A stretch of 64,000 bases of DNA from Salegentibacter sp. Hel_I_6. Its GTDB lineage: Bacteria; Bacteroidota; Bacteroidia; Flavobacteriales; Flavobacteriaceae. The DNA lies in contig NZ_JQNQ01000001.1 in NCBI RefSeq assembly GCF_000745315.1, forward strand, positions 1,860,001 to 1,924,000, written 5' to 3'. Below the pieces are notes generated by a model. It ran no database searches, was not told where the DNA came from, and saw only the letters and a program-made list of their open reading frames with translations. The translations under genes and the position numbers were made by a program. Shown here in pieces: positions 37,268 to 44,123 of this stretch (the first letter of the stretch is position 1; each line of letters begins with the position of its first letter).

Positions 37268-37333
37268 CACGCCCGTGCATATACTAAAAGCATTTAGCGA
37301 GAGTGACTACCAACCTCATCTTACGACTTGTCG
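37268..37333 (-). ncRNA. Candidate guide-RNA scaffold R1 (diverged, most distal)
   Basis: Most distant copy from the Cas12f-like gene. On the minus strand its first hairpin is CGAC-AA-GTCG instead of GGGTG-CTTGTA-CACCC, so the sequence changed but the stem is kept; the third is ATGCT-TTT-AGTAT with a G-U pair. The end reads ATGCACGGGCGTGGG rather than ATACAACGGCGTG. It is 339 bp from R2; that longer interval contains only a doubtful 88-codon frame and an imperfect duplication of ATTTTCCCCGGT. Confidence 0.5.
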
Positions 37334-37606
37334 AATTCCTTTCCTTTATAGGTTATAATTAGTTATTAATGGCGAGATATAAGATTGACTATCACTTTGA
37401 TCATCATTTCTTTAACGCCTAGACCATTTTCCCCGGTTTGATTTTCCCCGGTACCCACTGAAATAATCCCGTGTAAATTATAGTAATATAAATTTCGGGA
37501 GACGTTTCTTTTATCTTCTTTTTTAACTGTCAAGTAATTCCTGACAGTTAAACTCTCCTCCAATTGATGAAATAAGAATTCTGGACTACCATAAAAAATG
37601 AGAGCC

Positions 37607-37683
37607 CACGCCGTTGTATATGCGAAGCGCATTTAGCGAGTGTAATTTTCAACCTCACCTTGCGGGTGTACAAGCACCCTCAT
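37607..37683 (-). ncRNA. Candidate guide-RNA scaffold R2
   Basis: Minus-strand reading: GGGTG-CTTGTA-CACCC, then GTGAG...CTCGC (one G-U pair), then ATGCG-CTT-CGCAT, then ATACAAC. The putative guide runs from 37612 down to 37593 (GGCGTGGGCTCTCATTTTTT). Its first ten bases are found again at 40284-40275 upstream of the sigma gene. Confidence 0.6.
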
Positions 37684-37765
37684 CAATTATTATACTATAT
37701 TTTTTTGTTTAATTACATTAAAACAAGCTCCTCCTATTTTTCATTATCCAAATAAAAGAGAAACT

Positions 37766-37842
37766 CACGCCGTTGTATATGCCAAGCGCACTCAGTGAGT
37801 GTAATTTTCAACCCCACCTTACGGGTGTACAAGCACCCTCAT
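37766..37842 (-). ncRNA. Candidate guide-RNA scaffold R3
   Basis: Same three hairpins; the second pairs GTGGG with CTCAC and the third GTGC with GCAT, each using one G-U pair that would be a mismatch if the plus strand were transcribed. Ends ATACAAC; putative guide from 37771 down to ~37752 (starts GGCGTGAGTTTCTC). 159 bp from R2. Confidence 0.6.
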
Positions 37843-37950
37843 AAAATCTTCACGCTATACTATTGAAATGCATGTAATTAACGCTATTTCTGGTCTTAAC
37901 TTCCATCTTACAAGCCCTGCTATTTGATTTTGCTTTAAAATAAGTAAGCC

Positions 37951-38026
37951 CACGGTTGTATATGCTAAGCGTATTTAGTGAGTGTAATTTTTCAACCTCA
38001 TCTTATGGGTGTACAAGCACCCTCAT
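37951..38026 (-). ncRNA. Candidate guide-RNA scaffold R4
   Basis: Keeps hairpin 1 exactly; hairpins 2 and 3 each carry one A-C mismatch on the minus strand (G-U on the plus strand), so this copy is either decaying or argues for the other strand. The end reads ATACAAC then CGTGGGCTTACTT, so the G/C word that follows ACAAC in the other copies is shortened here. 185 bp from R3. Confidence 0.55.
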
Positions 38027-38110
38027 CGTTAATTATTTTATTTTTTTCTATTCAACTCCTTCAAATAGGCTTCTGCATTTATATTTCCCTATTCAATAAA
38101 AGTGAGATGA

Positions 38111-38186
38111 CACGCCGTTGTATATGCTGTTCGCATTTAGTGAGTGTAACTTCTAACCTCACCTTATGGGTGTACAAGCACCCTCA
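38111..38186 (-). ncRNA. Candidate guide-RNA scaffold R5, adjoining the Cas12f-like gene
   Basis: Begins 13 bp after the stop codon of the Cas12f-like gene on the same strand, exactly where TnpB/Cas12f relatives encode their RNA. Hairpins: GGGTG-CTTGTA-CACCC; GTGAG...CTCAC (perfect); ATGC-GAACA-GCAT; then ATACAAC. Putative guide from 38116 down to ~38097 (starts GGCGTGTCATCTCAC). 160 bp from R4. Confidence 0.6.
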
Positions 38187-38198
38187 AAATTACATTTT

Positions 38199-39296
38199 TC
38201 AATCTGTTATGAGTTCAATGCCTGCCTTTTCAGCTTTGTATTTTATTTTGGCCATCAGTTCATAATAGCTCCAGTTTCTCAGCACAAACTCCTCCTCTTT
38301 GGCAATTCCAATCTTATCTTCCTGATTGATTAAAATTAGCGTACCCGCCTGGTGTTTGATGCAAAAGTTGATTAATTTCCGACTGTACAAGTGCAGCCTA
38401 TTAGTCACGTAATTCTTTTCCAGCTCGTGGAATCTTTGTACTGCTTTTGTTTTGCGTTTGCGCCCTTTACCCGATCTTGCATAGGTAACCCCTTCCTGTG
38501 CCCTTTTCCGGGCGGCTTGTATGGCAAGCCTACGATATAGAAATTCTTCCCGGGAGCCAATGTTGAGTTTTGTCCTTCCAGTCTTTACAATAATGGGATA
38601 TTCCAGGGATAAAGAAGCTTCTGCGATCACATTAGGCTTTAAGCGATGCTTTTCTTTTTCAAATTCAAAGGTGGCCAGCAAAAAAGTTTTGTCATTTTTT
38701 AATTGAATGTGGGAAGTACAAAGCTTGGTCTCCCCTGCTACTACCCGCTCCAGTAGCTTGCGTTTATCAGAATAATCCTTACCTAAATAGGTTTTTAGCG
38801 GAATGGAAAAAAACCGAAAACAAAAGGCTTTTTTCTCTTCATCATAACATAACCCTTTTATGCCCTCCATATCAAAAGGAAAAGCCATATCCCTTTTAAA
38901 GTTCATCAGGGAACGTTCGCCCTTCCAGTATTCCACCTTATTTTTCTGGAACGTACCCATTAAATTATGGTTGATGTTGCCTAAAATATTGGTCGGGATT
39001 TCCCCTTTATAGCGGTCGGACACCACCCGGTAGGTGGCATTGATGCGCGAGCGGTTCAGGATGCCGGCTTCATCTTTTTTTTCATCAGCCAATTTATACT
39101 TTATCCCTTCAGTTAAATAAAAGAACTCCTGGATCATTTCCTGAACATAGAGATGGCTAATAATAAGATTGGCGGCCTTAAAGCTGCGGTTGCGCCACTG
39201 GTAGAGTTTATTCAGGGCCTCTTTCCGCTCATCTTTGGTAGGCAGATCGACCAGTAACTGGATCTTTCGGGTGAGTTTTATGGTATCTTTTCCCAT
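38199..39296 (-). CDS. Nuclease-dead Cas12f/TnpB-like RNA-guided DNA-binding protein
   Basis: 365 residues from ATG 39296 (a GTG three bases earlier is also possible). The N-terminal ~215 residues are helical/beta like the WED-REC part of Cas12f. The C-terminal part follows the RuvC layout: EYPIIVKT...NIGSREEFLYRRLAIQAARKR, GKGRKRKTKAVQRFHELEKNYV, SRKLINFCIKHQAGTLILINQED, NWSYYELMAKIKYKAEKAGIEL. Catalytic sites are gone: the usual G-x-D-x-G strand reads EASLSLEYP (Ser228 for Asp), the GT-x-x-x-E-N strand reads GTLILIN (Ile323 for Glu), and the protein stops before the zinc finger and RuvC-III Asp. It should bind guided DNA without cutting. The sigma factor gene overlaps its start; hairpin repeats follow its stop. 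Confidence 0.85.
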   Translation of the reverse strand: MGKDTIKLTRKIQLLVDLPTKDERKEALNKLYQWRNRSFKAANLIISHLYVQEMIQEFFYLTEGIKYKLADEKKDEAGILNRSRINATYRVVSDRYKGEIPTNILGNINHNLMGTFQKNKVEYWKGERSLMNFKRDMAFPFDMEGIKGLCYDEEKKAFCFRFFSIPLKTYLGKDYSDKRKLLERVVAGETKLCTSHIQLKNDKTFLLATFEFEKEKHRLKPNVIAEASLSLEYPIIVKTGRTKLNIGSREEFLYRRLAIQAARKRAQEGVTYARSGKGRKRKTKAVQRFHELEKNYVTNRLHLYSRKLINFCIKHQAGTLILINQEDKIGIAKEEEFVLRNWSYYELMAKIKYKAEKAGIELITD

Positions 39297-39298
39297 CA

Positions 39299-40081
39299 CT
39301 AAGCCGATTGTTGTTGTTCGTGTTTAAGCTGCAGTAGCTTATAGGCGGCCATAAATTCTTTATGGACTTCCTTTTGAGAAAGGTTCAATTCTTTGGCAAT
39401 GGCAGCAAAGGAATACTGTCTTTCTGTACGCAGCTGCAAGACCTTTTCCTGTTCCTCGGTCATTTTGCCCTGGATCTTCACCGCTATAACTGGTTTTGGT
39501 TTTGTTTCCAAATTGCTACCCTGGTGGATGATGTTCTTAATATCCTCGATAGCCCTTTTTACCTCGTTGCTCGTATAGGTAATACTGGTTCCCATGAGTT
39601 GGGCTATGGCTTTATACTGAAAACCGTATTTTAAACAGAGTTCAATCAGTCGCCTTCTTTCGGGGCTTAGTAAGGGAAAAACACGGCTGACCCGGTCGAA
39701 GGCTTTCTGCTGGGTTCCGCTATCCAGTAGAAGTTCCTCCGCTTCCTCCGGGTCATAGCCGTGCATGTATTTTTCATAGTCCTCATAATATTCCAGGCGG
39801 TTGATCTTACGATAAAAATTATTTTTTGGGCGGGCATAGTAATAGGTACAATCCCGTTTCATCACATAACGCAGAAAAAAGAAAATATGTTCCGGTCGTT
39901 CTATCCCATCCCTTTGCTCCCATAGTTTTAAGAAAGTATCCTGAAGGATGTTCTCAATGACAAATTCATCTCGTATTAATTGCTTTCCAAACCAAAAGAG
40001 TTTGCGGTGATACCTGGCGTAGATAAACTCCAAAGCATCAGGATGTCCTTGTTGTAATAATTCAAAAATACGCTGTAACAT
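39299..40081 (-). CDS. Sigma-70 family factor linked to the dead Cas12f, with extra C-terminal HTH
   Basis: 260 residues, longer than a typical ECF factor (~190). Region 2: HPDALEFIYARYHRKLFWFGKQLIRDEFVIENILQDTFLKLWEQ (residues ~13-56) plus an aromatic-rich segment (CTYYYARPKNNFYRKINRLEYYEDYEKYMHGY). Region 4: LLSPERRRLIELCLKYGFQYKAIAQLMGTSITYTSNEVKRAI (~137-177). A further HTH-like unit, YSFAAIAKELNLSQKEVHKEFMAAYKLL (~223-250), follows a proline-rich linker. No FecR/anti-sigma gene is adjacent. The stop TAG abuts the start of the Cas12f-like gene (TAGTGATG), so both proteins are made together; the likely role is recruiting RNA polymerase to guide-specified sites. Confidence 0.88.
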   Translation of the reverse strand: MLQRIFELLQQGHPDALEFIYARYHRKLFWFGKQLIRDEFVIENILQDTFLKLWEQRDGIERPEHIFFFLRYVMKRDCTYYYARPKNNFYRKINRLEYYEDYEKYMHGYDPEEAEELLLDSGTQQKAFDRVSRVFPLLSPERRRLIELCLKYGFQYKAIAQLMGTSITYTSNEVKRAIEDIKNIIHQGSNLETKPKPVIAVKIQGKMTEEQEKVLQLRTERQYSFAAIAKELNLSQKEVHKEFMAAYKLLQLKHEQQQSA

Positions 40082-40210
40082 AAGCAGTCGTTATTAAGCC
40101 GGAGGTAAATACCGCCAGGATTAAACTGAATTTACCTTAAGCGAATTCCTATAGTATAAAGTGAAGATAGCTTTGAAAACAATTGAGAAGGGTGCCTGTT
40201 TCCTACAAAC

Positions 40211-40320
40211 AAAAAAGGCGTGGAGACTCAACTTATTGGATTGGGGTACTGGTATACCTAACACACAACAAGCAAGCCCACGCCCGGGTCGTGAGCATTA
40301 TGCTTATCCTCTCGTGTGTT
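40211..40320 (-). ncRNA. Structured element upstream of the sigma gene: hairpin with T6 tail inside a larger palindrome
   Basis: On the minus strand: AACACAC (40320-40314), then AGAGGATAAGCAT-A-ATGCT, GGCGTGGGCTTGCTTG, GTGTGTT (pairing with the start), a ~35-nt loop with GGTATACC, and CCACGCC followed by six T. GGCGTGG at 40284-40278 pairs with CCACGCC at 40223-40217, ending in a terminator-like T run. It could be a small RNA, a leader of the sigma operon or a dispersed repeat; the plus strand has a spurious ORF across it. Confidence 0.5.
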
Positions 40321-40432
40321 TAAAAATTACCAGTTTTCAATCCGAGAATCAAAGCGAAATGCTTCTAATATTTTACTTAAAGAAGTTTCGCAAATATATT
40401 AATATGAAGTAAATATAATAAAAAATATAAAT

Positions 40433-40450
40433 GTGGTACAAATATACCAC
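40433..40450. promoter_or_regulatory. Palindromic operator candidate upstream of XRE gene
   Basis: GTGGTA and TACCAC separated by six bases, ~46 bp before the XRE start, in otherwise A/T-only DNA. A perfect two-fold symmetric site at this position suggests autoregulation by the XRE protein and perhaps control of the divergent sigma-dCas12f operon. Confidence 0.55.
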
Positions 40451-40495
40451 GAAAAATAATTTAAAAAGTTCAACATTGCTGTTAGAAGCAGCCCA

Positions 40496-40750
40496 ATGGA
40501 TATAGAAATTTCAAATTCTAAATTTTTAAAAATATTTGGCGAACGCCTTAAGAATATAAGACTGCAGAGTAATCTTTCTTACCGGGAACTCGGCAAGCGA
40601 TGTGATTTGGACTACAGCTATATAAGCAAAGTTGAAAAAGGCGAAAAAAATATTCAACTTTCAACTATTTTGGAGTTTGCTAAAGGTTTGCAAATCCATC
40701 CTAAAGAATTATTTGATTTTAGTTTTCCTCTAGATGATTTAGAAAAATAA
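40496..40750 (+). CDS. XRE family helix-turn-helix regulator
   Basis: An 84-residue single-domain regulator: FGERLKNIRLQSNLSYRELGKRCDLDYSYISKVEKGEKNIQLSTILEFAKGLQIHPKELFDF is a complete XRE HTH. Controller (C) proteins of restriction systems and phage repressors look like this. It is divergent from the sigma-dCas12f operon and stands at the left end of the accessory/restriction region, with a palindrome just upstream. It may act as a timing regulator for the type I restriction genes, but they are 3.4 kb away; target unknown. Confidence 0.85.
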   Translation: MDIEISNSKFLKIFGERLKNIRLQSNLSYRELGKRCDLDYSYISKVEKGEKNIQLSTILEFAKGLQIHPKELFDFSFPLDDLEK

Positions 40751-40913
40751 TTATCCTATTACCACATTCCAACCCTACTTCCACTCTTTACGAGTTACCA
40801 TATTTTCCTTTTATTTAAATTCTCTATATTTAGCAAAACTGCCTTTAACCTAAGATTTTTGTTCTTAAAATTCTAATTTAATCGCGATATAACAAGTTTC
40901 CAACAATATTTCT

Positions 40914-41822
40914 ATGAAAAAAATCACTAAAAAATTTTTATTTCTGATCATTCTATTTTCAACAGTTATAAATTTTGCTCAAGAAAATGGAGTGAACAAT
41001 AATTTAATAAAAACTGAAGACTATAATTTATATAAACCAAATAACACACAAGCGGTTTTATTGCTTTTCGGTGGATTTCCAGAAAATGCTGCAGCTATTG
41101 AGAATGAATTCCCAATAAATGATTTAGCAAATGAAAAAAGTATTGCAGTTGCTTATTTGAATTTCAATCGTAAATTATGGTTAGAAGAGAATGAGAAAGC
41201 AGAATTAGCACTTGCTATTCAAGAATTATTTGATTCCAATGATTTACCAACTAATAGGATTTATATTGGTGGAATGTCCAGCGGAGGAAGTATTGCATTA
41301 CTTATCAGTAATTTTCTTTCTCAAAAATCTGAATACAACTTAAATCCTACAGGGGTTTTCGTCGTAGATTCTCCGACAGATTTGGCCGCATTATTCCGAG
41401 TTGCAGAAACGAATATCAAAAGAAATTTTTCGCAAGCTTCAGTAGGAGAAAGCACTTTCATATTTAATTATTTTAATGAACAGCTTGGAAATCCAGATGA
41501 TAAAATTGCTCCATATGAAAAGTCTTCTGCCTTTACATTCGAAACTCAAAATATTCAAAATCTTCAAAATTTAAAGAATACAAAAATTCGTTTCTACACA
41601 GAACCAGATAAAGCCTGGTGGAAAGAAAATATGGGTGTAGAATATGAACAAATGAATGCATTTCATATCAAAAGATTATCAGAATTTTTAATTTCAAAAA
41701 ACTTTGAAAAAGTTGAGTTGATTGAAACTGAGGACAAAGGCTATAGAGAAGATGGAACAAGAAATCCTCACAGCTGGTCAATAGTTGACAAAGAAGAATT
41801 AATTCAATGGATGTTAGAGTAA
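40914..41822 (+). CDS. Exported alpha/beta-hydrolase-like protein
   Basis: A 302-residue protein with signal peptide (KFLFLIILFSTVINFAQ). Strand VLLLFGGFPENAAAI followed by helix, and nucleophile elbow YIGGMSSGGSIALLISNFL (around residue 117) mark an alpha/beta-hydrolase; an acid and late His may lie in FYTEPDKAWW and RNPHSWSIVDKEELIQWM. Low-GC composition like the other small genes here. Possibly a peptidase/esterase; substrate unknown. It is flanked downstream by a palindromic intergenic repeat. Confidence 0.7.
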   Translation: MKKITKKFLFLIILFSTVINFAQENGVNNNLIKTEDYNLYKPNNTQAVLLLFGGFPENAAAIENEFPINDLANEKSIAVAYLNFNRKLWLEENEKAELALAIQELFDSNDLPTNRIYIGGMSSGGSIALLISNFLSQKSEYNLNPTGVFVVDSPTDLAALFRVAETNIKRNFSQASVGESTFIFNYFNEQLGNPDDKIAPYEKSSAFTFETQNIQNLQNLKNTKIRFYTEPDKAWWKENMGVEYEQMNAFHIKRLSEFLISKNFEKVELIETEDKGYREDGTRNPHSWSIVDKEELIQWMLE

Positions 41823-41861
41823 AATATATTTTATAACAAAGAACTGAGTTAAAAAACATGT

Positions 41862-41948
41862 TCTCAAATTGAAACTCCGTTCTCGCTTGCCCAGCGGATA
41901 GTCCTGCGGACAATCAAACTTGCCTGCTCGCACAGTTTTAAGACGACC
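41862..41948. repeat. Recurrent palindromic intergenic sequence, copy 1
   Basis: TCTCAAATTGAAA..CCGTTCTCGCTTGC then a small perfect hairpin GTCC-TGC-GGAC, then AATCAAACTTGC..GCTCGCA and TTTTAAGACG. Related to 46684-46772 and 49723-49780. Lies directly after the hydrolase gene. Confidence 0.5.
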
Positions 41949-42062
41949 ATCAATATTTTTATCGTGATTATTCAAAAAACACTCTTATAATTATTTACAT
42001 TAAAAAAAGATAATTTGAACAGAATAAAAATTTAGATTTATACTACCCAACGGATAATTAAT

Positions 42063-42487
42063 ATGAGAAAAATTTATTTTGATAATTTTCAGAGTATCCA
42101 AAATGGAATCTTGTTCGGTATTTCAATCTTATGTTTTATAATTTCCGGAATAGATTACTTTACCGAAAAAGTTGAAAACTTAGCTAGTATTTTAAGAGCT
42201 CTAGGACATATATGTATGATTTTAATATGGTGCAAAATGTTCATTTTCCGTTATTCTGTATCCTGGAATAAAGTCGGAATAAATATTAAAATCAAAAAAT
42301 TCTTCGGTAAAGGATTTAGCTTCAAAAAAATTAGAAAATTTCAATTTGAGGAAAATAAACTAACTATCACAAAATTGGAAATAAGAAATATGAATTCGAT
42401 CTAAGTAATGTTGAAAGATCGAGTCAAAAGAAATTAATCGAGATCTTAGAACAAAATACTGTTAGTAACCCCAGTTATTACAATTAG
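42063..42487 (+). pseudogene. Small membrane protein, frameshifted
   Basis: Frame 1 (42063-42404) encodes two hydrophobic segments (ILFGISILCFIISGIDYF; ALGHICMILIWCKMFIF) and the beginning of a PH-like soluble region (GFSFKKIRKFQFEENKLTITKLE). It stops at 42402-42404, but the -1 frame continues without break as EFDLSNVERSSQKKLIEILEQNT to a TAG at 42485, a plausible PH-domain end. The switch is near the A-rich ATAAGAAATATG at ~42381-42391. Similar layout to the gene at 43523. Either a one-base deletion or a sequence error. Confidence 0.55.
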
Positions 42488-42628
42488 GGCAATACAATTT
42501 GAAGAAAAAATAAACCAATACTAAGTCCACAAATCCCATCTTCCACACCGCTAGATGTTGATTACCGAGAAATTTAGTGGGATTTTTAAAATGAGATTAG
42601 GTAAAATAGTTATCAATTATTATATTTT

Positions 42629-42880
42629 ATGAAGCAGCAAGAATTATCAAGTTTGAGTATTGAAGAACTTAAAAAAAGGCAGACGGCTATAAAAACTATT
42701 ACCTGGATGCTCAGCGTTGTTTTAATTGTGTCATTAGGGTTATTTATATTTATCTCTATTCGTGATGGATTAACACCATTAATAGCTATTCCTTTTGCTC
42801 TTTCTGCTATTCTACCCTTAAATTTCAAAAACATTAAAATGCTTACCACCGAAATTGAATTAAGAAAAAGTAAAATTTAA
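42629..42880 (+). CDS. Small two-helix membrane protein of unknown function
   Basis: 83 residues: a charged helical start (KQQELSSLSIEELKKRQTAIKTI), two hydrophobic helices (WMLSVVLIVSLGLFIFISI; LIAIPFALSAILPLNF) and a charged tail (KMLTTEIELRKSKI). The layout is common in hypothetical Bacteroidota proteins but gives no function. It is followed after 26 bp by another membrane protein on the same strand, so the two may be co-expressed. Confidence 0.55.
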   Translation: MKQQELSSLSIEELKKRQTAIKTITWMLSVVLIVSLGLFIFISIRDGLTPLIAIPFALSAILPLNFKNIKMLTTEIELRKSKI

Positions 42881-42906
42881 TAAAATGAATTCCAATTAAT
42901 GGATTT

Positions 42907-43392
42907 ATGAAAGTTAAAAGTGCTTTTCAGATAATCAGTTACGCTCAATATCCTTTAATGTTAATAGCTACATTTTTTGTTATTAAACCTTATATAAAAG
43001 GATTAGAATTCCTCAAGCAAAATCCCGAAATATTATTTCTGAATTACAATAATGCTCTAATATTTTTCGGTTTGGCAATTGGTTTTTCTACACTTCAAGA
43101 CACTACTAAAACACAGAATAATTTTTCTAAAAAAATATGGACTAATCCAAAGAAAGGTAGAAAGATGATTTTTTATATTTCCATCCTTACTTTTTCAACC
43201 TTAATCTTAGGTATTTTTATGTATTACTTTAGTAAAAATGATAAATTAAAGGAATTATCATTTGGAGTAATCGTTTTAGGAATTGGACTTATAGGTTTTT
43301 TAAAAAGTGCAATTGAAGTATTCGAAAATCACAGAAGTGACAAAAAAATGAATTCTGATTCATCGCAAATAGAGATTGATATTGGCGATTAA
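42907..43392 (+). CDS. Four-helix membrane protein of unknown function
   Basis: 161 residues with hydrophobic segments YPLMLIATFFVIKPYI, NALIFFGLAIGFSTLQ, IFYISILTFSTLILGIFMYYF and LSFGVIVLGIGLIGFLKSAIEVF, and an acidic C-terminal tail (SDSSQIEIDIGD). No recognised domain. It lies between two small membrane-protein genes in the low-GC accessory stretch; the ~130 bp following contain a small hairpin (GGTA-TGTTTCG-TACC near 43435). Confidence 0.55.
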   Translation: MKVKSAFQIISYAQYPLMLIATFFVIKPYIKGLEFLKQNPEILFLNYNNALIFFGLAIGFSTLQDTTKTQNNFSKKIWTNPKKGRKMIFYISILTFSTLILGIFMYYFSKNDKLKELSFGVIVLGIGLIGFLKSAIEVFENHRSDKKMNSDSSQIEIDIGD

Positions 43393-43522
43393 GTGAAATT
43401 TCAGAAATCAGCAATGAAATATAATTAACGGAGAAGGTATGTTTCGTACCTAACGGACTTGCATTAACCAAAATTGTTTTATTGCATATTATTTGAATAA
43501 CTGATTGAAAATTAATCCCTAA

Positions 43523-43897
43523 ATGAGTAAAAAACATAAAATTTCAAATGATCTATTAGTCATTATTTTTAGAGCTGCTTATGTGGTTTTATGGGTCGCA
43601 TTTGTGATTGTTATTTATCTAAAGGATTATTTTATAGCCTTTTTACTTTTATTTCCAATATTAGGATGGACCTTAAAAGGAAAAATTTTCAGATTAAAAT
43701 CTGTTTCTTTTGATGATAAATACATTTATATCAATAATGAGATTTTTCCACTAGAAAAAATCATTAAGATTAAATTTGGTGTTCTAAGTGGTACTTATGT
43801 TCAAATAAATAACAAGAAGTATTATTTCATGGCTATCGAAGAAGAGTGGGGTATAACCAACAAAAAGAAACTACTTGAGAGACATCAGAACAATTAA
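43523..43897 (+). CDS. Membrane protein with PH-like C-terminus, unknown
   Basis: 124 residues: two close hydrophobic helices (IIFRAAYVVLWVAFVIVIYL; YFIAFLLLFPILGWTL) followed by a strand-rich tail (LKSVSFDDKYIYINNEIFPLEKIIKIKFGVLSGTYVQINNKKYYF) reminiscent of bacterial PH (bPH) domains. Resembles the frameshifted gene at 42063 in layout, not in sequence. Function unknown. The 226 bp to hsdM hold nothing recognisable. Confidence 0.55.
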   Translation: MSKKHKISNDLLVIIFRAAYVVLWVAFVIVIYLKDYFIAFLLLFPILGWTLKGKIFRLKSVSFDDKYIYINNEIFPLEKIIKIKFGVLSGTYVQINNKKYYFMAIEEEWGITNKKKLLERHQNN

Positions 43898-44123
43898 GCA
43901 TTTTAGAATATAATCCTGGTTAAAATAACTATCCTTCCTCTGTTTACGGCTTTCCATAACAGCAACATAACATTATTTTATCTTTGAATGGCTCCGGCTG
44001 TATAAACCTGTGAAAACATAGAAATCTAAACAAACTATGTTAAAAATTTTAACTAACTTTCCCCTTCGGATCTTCCCCTACCTTGATCCTGTTTATAAAA
44101 ACTAATTTCCCCATCTATTATAA

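Noticed and set aside
37366..37632. An 88-codon minus-strand frame starting inside repeat R2
   Set aside because: It starts within the hairpin repeat, has no recognisable family and includes an imperfect DNA duplication; more likely non-coding spacer DNA between R1 and R2.
37268..38186. The repeats as a classical CRISPR array
   Set aside because: Repeats are ~77 nt and units 160-340 bp, repeats vary between copies and there is no cas1/cas2; spacing does not fit CRISPR.
38199..39296. The Cas12f-like gene as an ordinary IS605/IS607 TnpB transposon accessory
   Set aside because: No TnpA gene or transposon ends were seen, the catalytic residues and zinc finger are missing, and the gene is coupled to a sigma factor.
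40161..40412. An 83-codon plus-strand frame between the sigma and XRE genes
   Set aside because: It covers the palindromic element and has no domain; the structured DNA explains it better.
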